Positions 13,600-13,930 of a DNA stretch of 13,930 bases are shown here, piece by piece. The DNA is from Gemmatimonadota bacterium. GTDB lineage: Bacteria > Gemmatimonadota > Gemmatimonadetes > Longimicrobiales > RSA9. Location of the stretch: positions 1 to 13,930 of the forward strand of contig VEPF01000054.1 in assembly GCA_012027055.1 (NCBI GenBank), read 5' to 3'. How positions within the stretch are numbered: position 1 is the stretch's first letter; every line of letters begins with the position of its first letter. A model generated the notes under the pieces. That model did not search any database, had not been told where the DNA came from, and was given only the letters and a program-made list of their open reading frames with translations. A program made the translations under genes and the position numbers.

Positions 13600-13930
13600 A
13601 TGAAGCTCGCTACCCTGTGCCGCTGGACCGCGCGGTTGGCCGCCACCGCCGTAGCGGCGCTTTTCGTTGCCTTTCTCGTGGGGGAGGGCCAGCCCGACCT
13701 GCGGGAGCTCACGGACCGCGAGCTGCTCGGCCTCCTGGCCGTATTCCTGATGCTCGCGGGCACGCTCGCCGGCTGGATCCGCGACCTGCCCGGCGCCATT
13801 CTGATCCTGGCCGGCTATGGCGCGTTCGCAGCGCTCGAGAAAGGGTGGCCGCCGGCGCCCTTCGCACCCTGGCTGGCCGCCGGGCCACGAGCCCGACCGC
13901 CGAGACGGCGCAGCACGAGCGAGAGCAGGA
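13600..13930 (+). CDS. Small membrane protein, 3' end outside the window
   Basis: The frame is open to the right edge with no stop. The N-terminal 110 residues are visible. MKLATLCRWTARLAATAVAALFVAFLVGEG is a first membrane segment (about 12-27). A short acidic link (DLRELTDREL) and LLGLLAVFLMLAGTLAGWI (43-61) give a second, and LPGAILILAGYGAFAAL (64-80) a third. The layout resembles small three- or four-helix membrane proteins that begin with LRW.AR, but I do not assign a named function. The last 20 residues in this frame (after about 90) turn Arg-rich and hydrophilic, so either the protein ends soon after or a frameshift is present. The start is well supported by GGGAGA (13588-13593), 6 nt upstream. 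It is divergent from the barrel gene, with 207 bp between the starts. Confidence 0.65.
   Translation, partial: MKLATLCRWTARLAATAVAALFVAFLVGEGQPDLRELTDRELLGLLAVFLMLAGTLAGWIRDLPGAILILAGYGAFAALEKGWPPAPFAPWLAAGPRARPPRRRSTSESR

Noticed and set aside
1..13930. CRISPR array, insertion sequence, prophage, tRNA or rRNA genes
   Set aside because: No regularly spaced repeats, transposase/integrase motifs, terminal inverted repeats, cloverleaf or conserved rRNA segments were found on reading both strands.

Overview
The window is GC-rich DNA (about 70% by eye, with strongly G/C-biased third codon positions) from a Gram-negative, double-membrane bacterium. The evidence is at least three signal-peptide-bearing outer-membrane barrel proteins, a secreted NHL/6-bladed propeller protein, clear Shine-Dalgarno sites and one GTG start. 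This mix is typical of Gemmatimonadota-type genomes. That assignment is inference from gene content and style, because no rRNA or marker gene is present.

Layout. Bases 3-593 (+) hold the C-terminal half of an AspT/YidE-type membrane transporter, cut by the left edge. It converges on a small BON-domain membrane protein (676-1080, -) across a long imperfect hairpin (601-642). The BON gene is divergent from hrpB (1185-3662, +), a full-length DExH ATP-dependent helicase. hrpB is followed 14 bp later by a 214-aa protein with PD-(D/E)xK-nuclease-like spacing of acidic/lysine residues (3677-4321, +). Next come a secreted beta-propeller protein (4419-5702, +) and a PorT-like outer-membrane barrel (5806-6453, +). 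That barrel converges on a SAM-dependent methyltransferase (6528-7121, -) across a perfect 8-bp hairpin.

Upstream of the methyltransferase on the minus strand, past a perfect 13-bp stem (7157-7186), lies a NhaD/ArsB-superfamily ion transporter (7213-8547, -). Bases 8548-9217 contain no confident gene. They hold one possible small exported protein on the minus strand (8626-9015) and a GC hairpin (8588-8608). A 711-aa outer-membrane protein with an Omp85-like C-terminal barrel follows (9218-11353, + with a GTG start). It nearly abuts a convergent two-gene minus-strand operon: an outer-membrane barrel protein (12628-13392) followed 10 bp later by a secreted Cys-containing protein with a Tyr/Gly- and Gly/Ser-rich tail (11373-12617). 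The window ends in a small membrane protein gene open at the right edge (13600-13930, +).

Functionally the region is mostly cell-envelope and transport genes around a housekeeping helicase. I see no phage, transposon, CRISPR, tRNA or rRNA, and no convincing multi-gene defence or biosynthetic system. The least explained elements are the nuclease-like partner of hrpB, the low-complexity-tailed secreted protein with its barrel partner, and the poorly coding 670-bp stretch upstream of the ion transporter.
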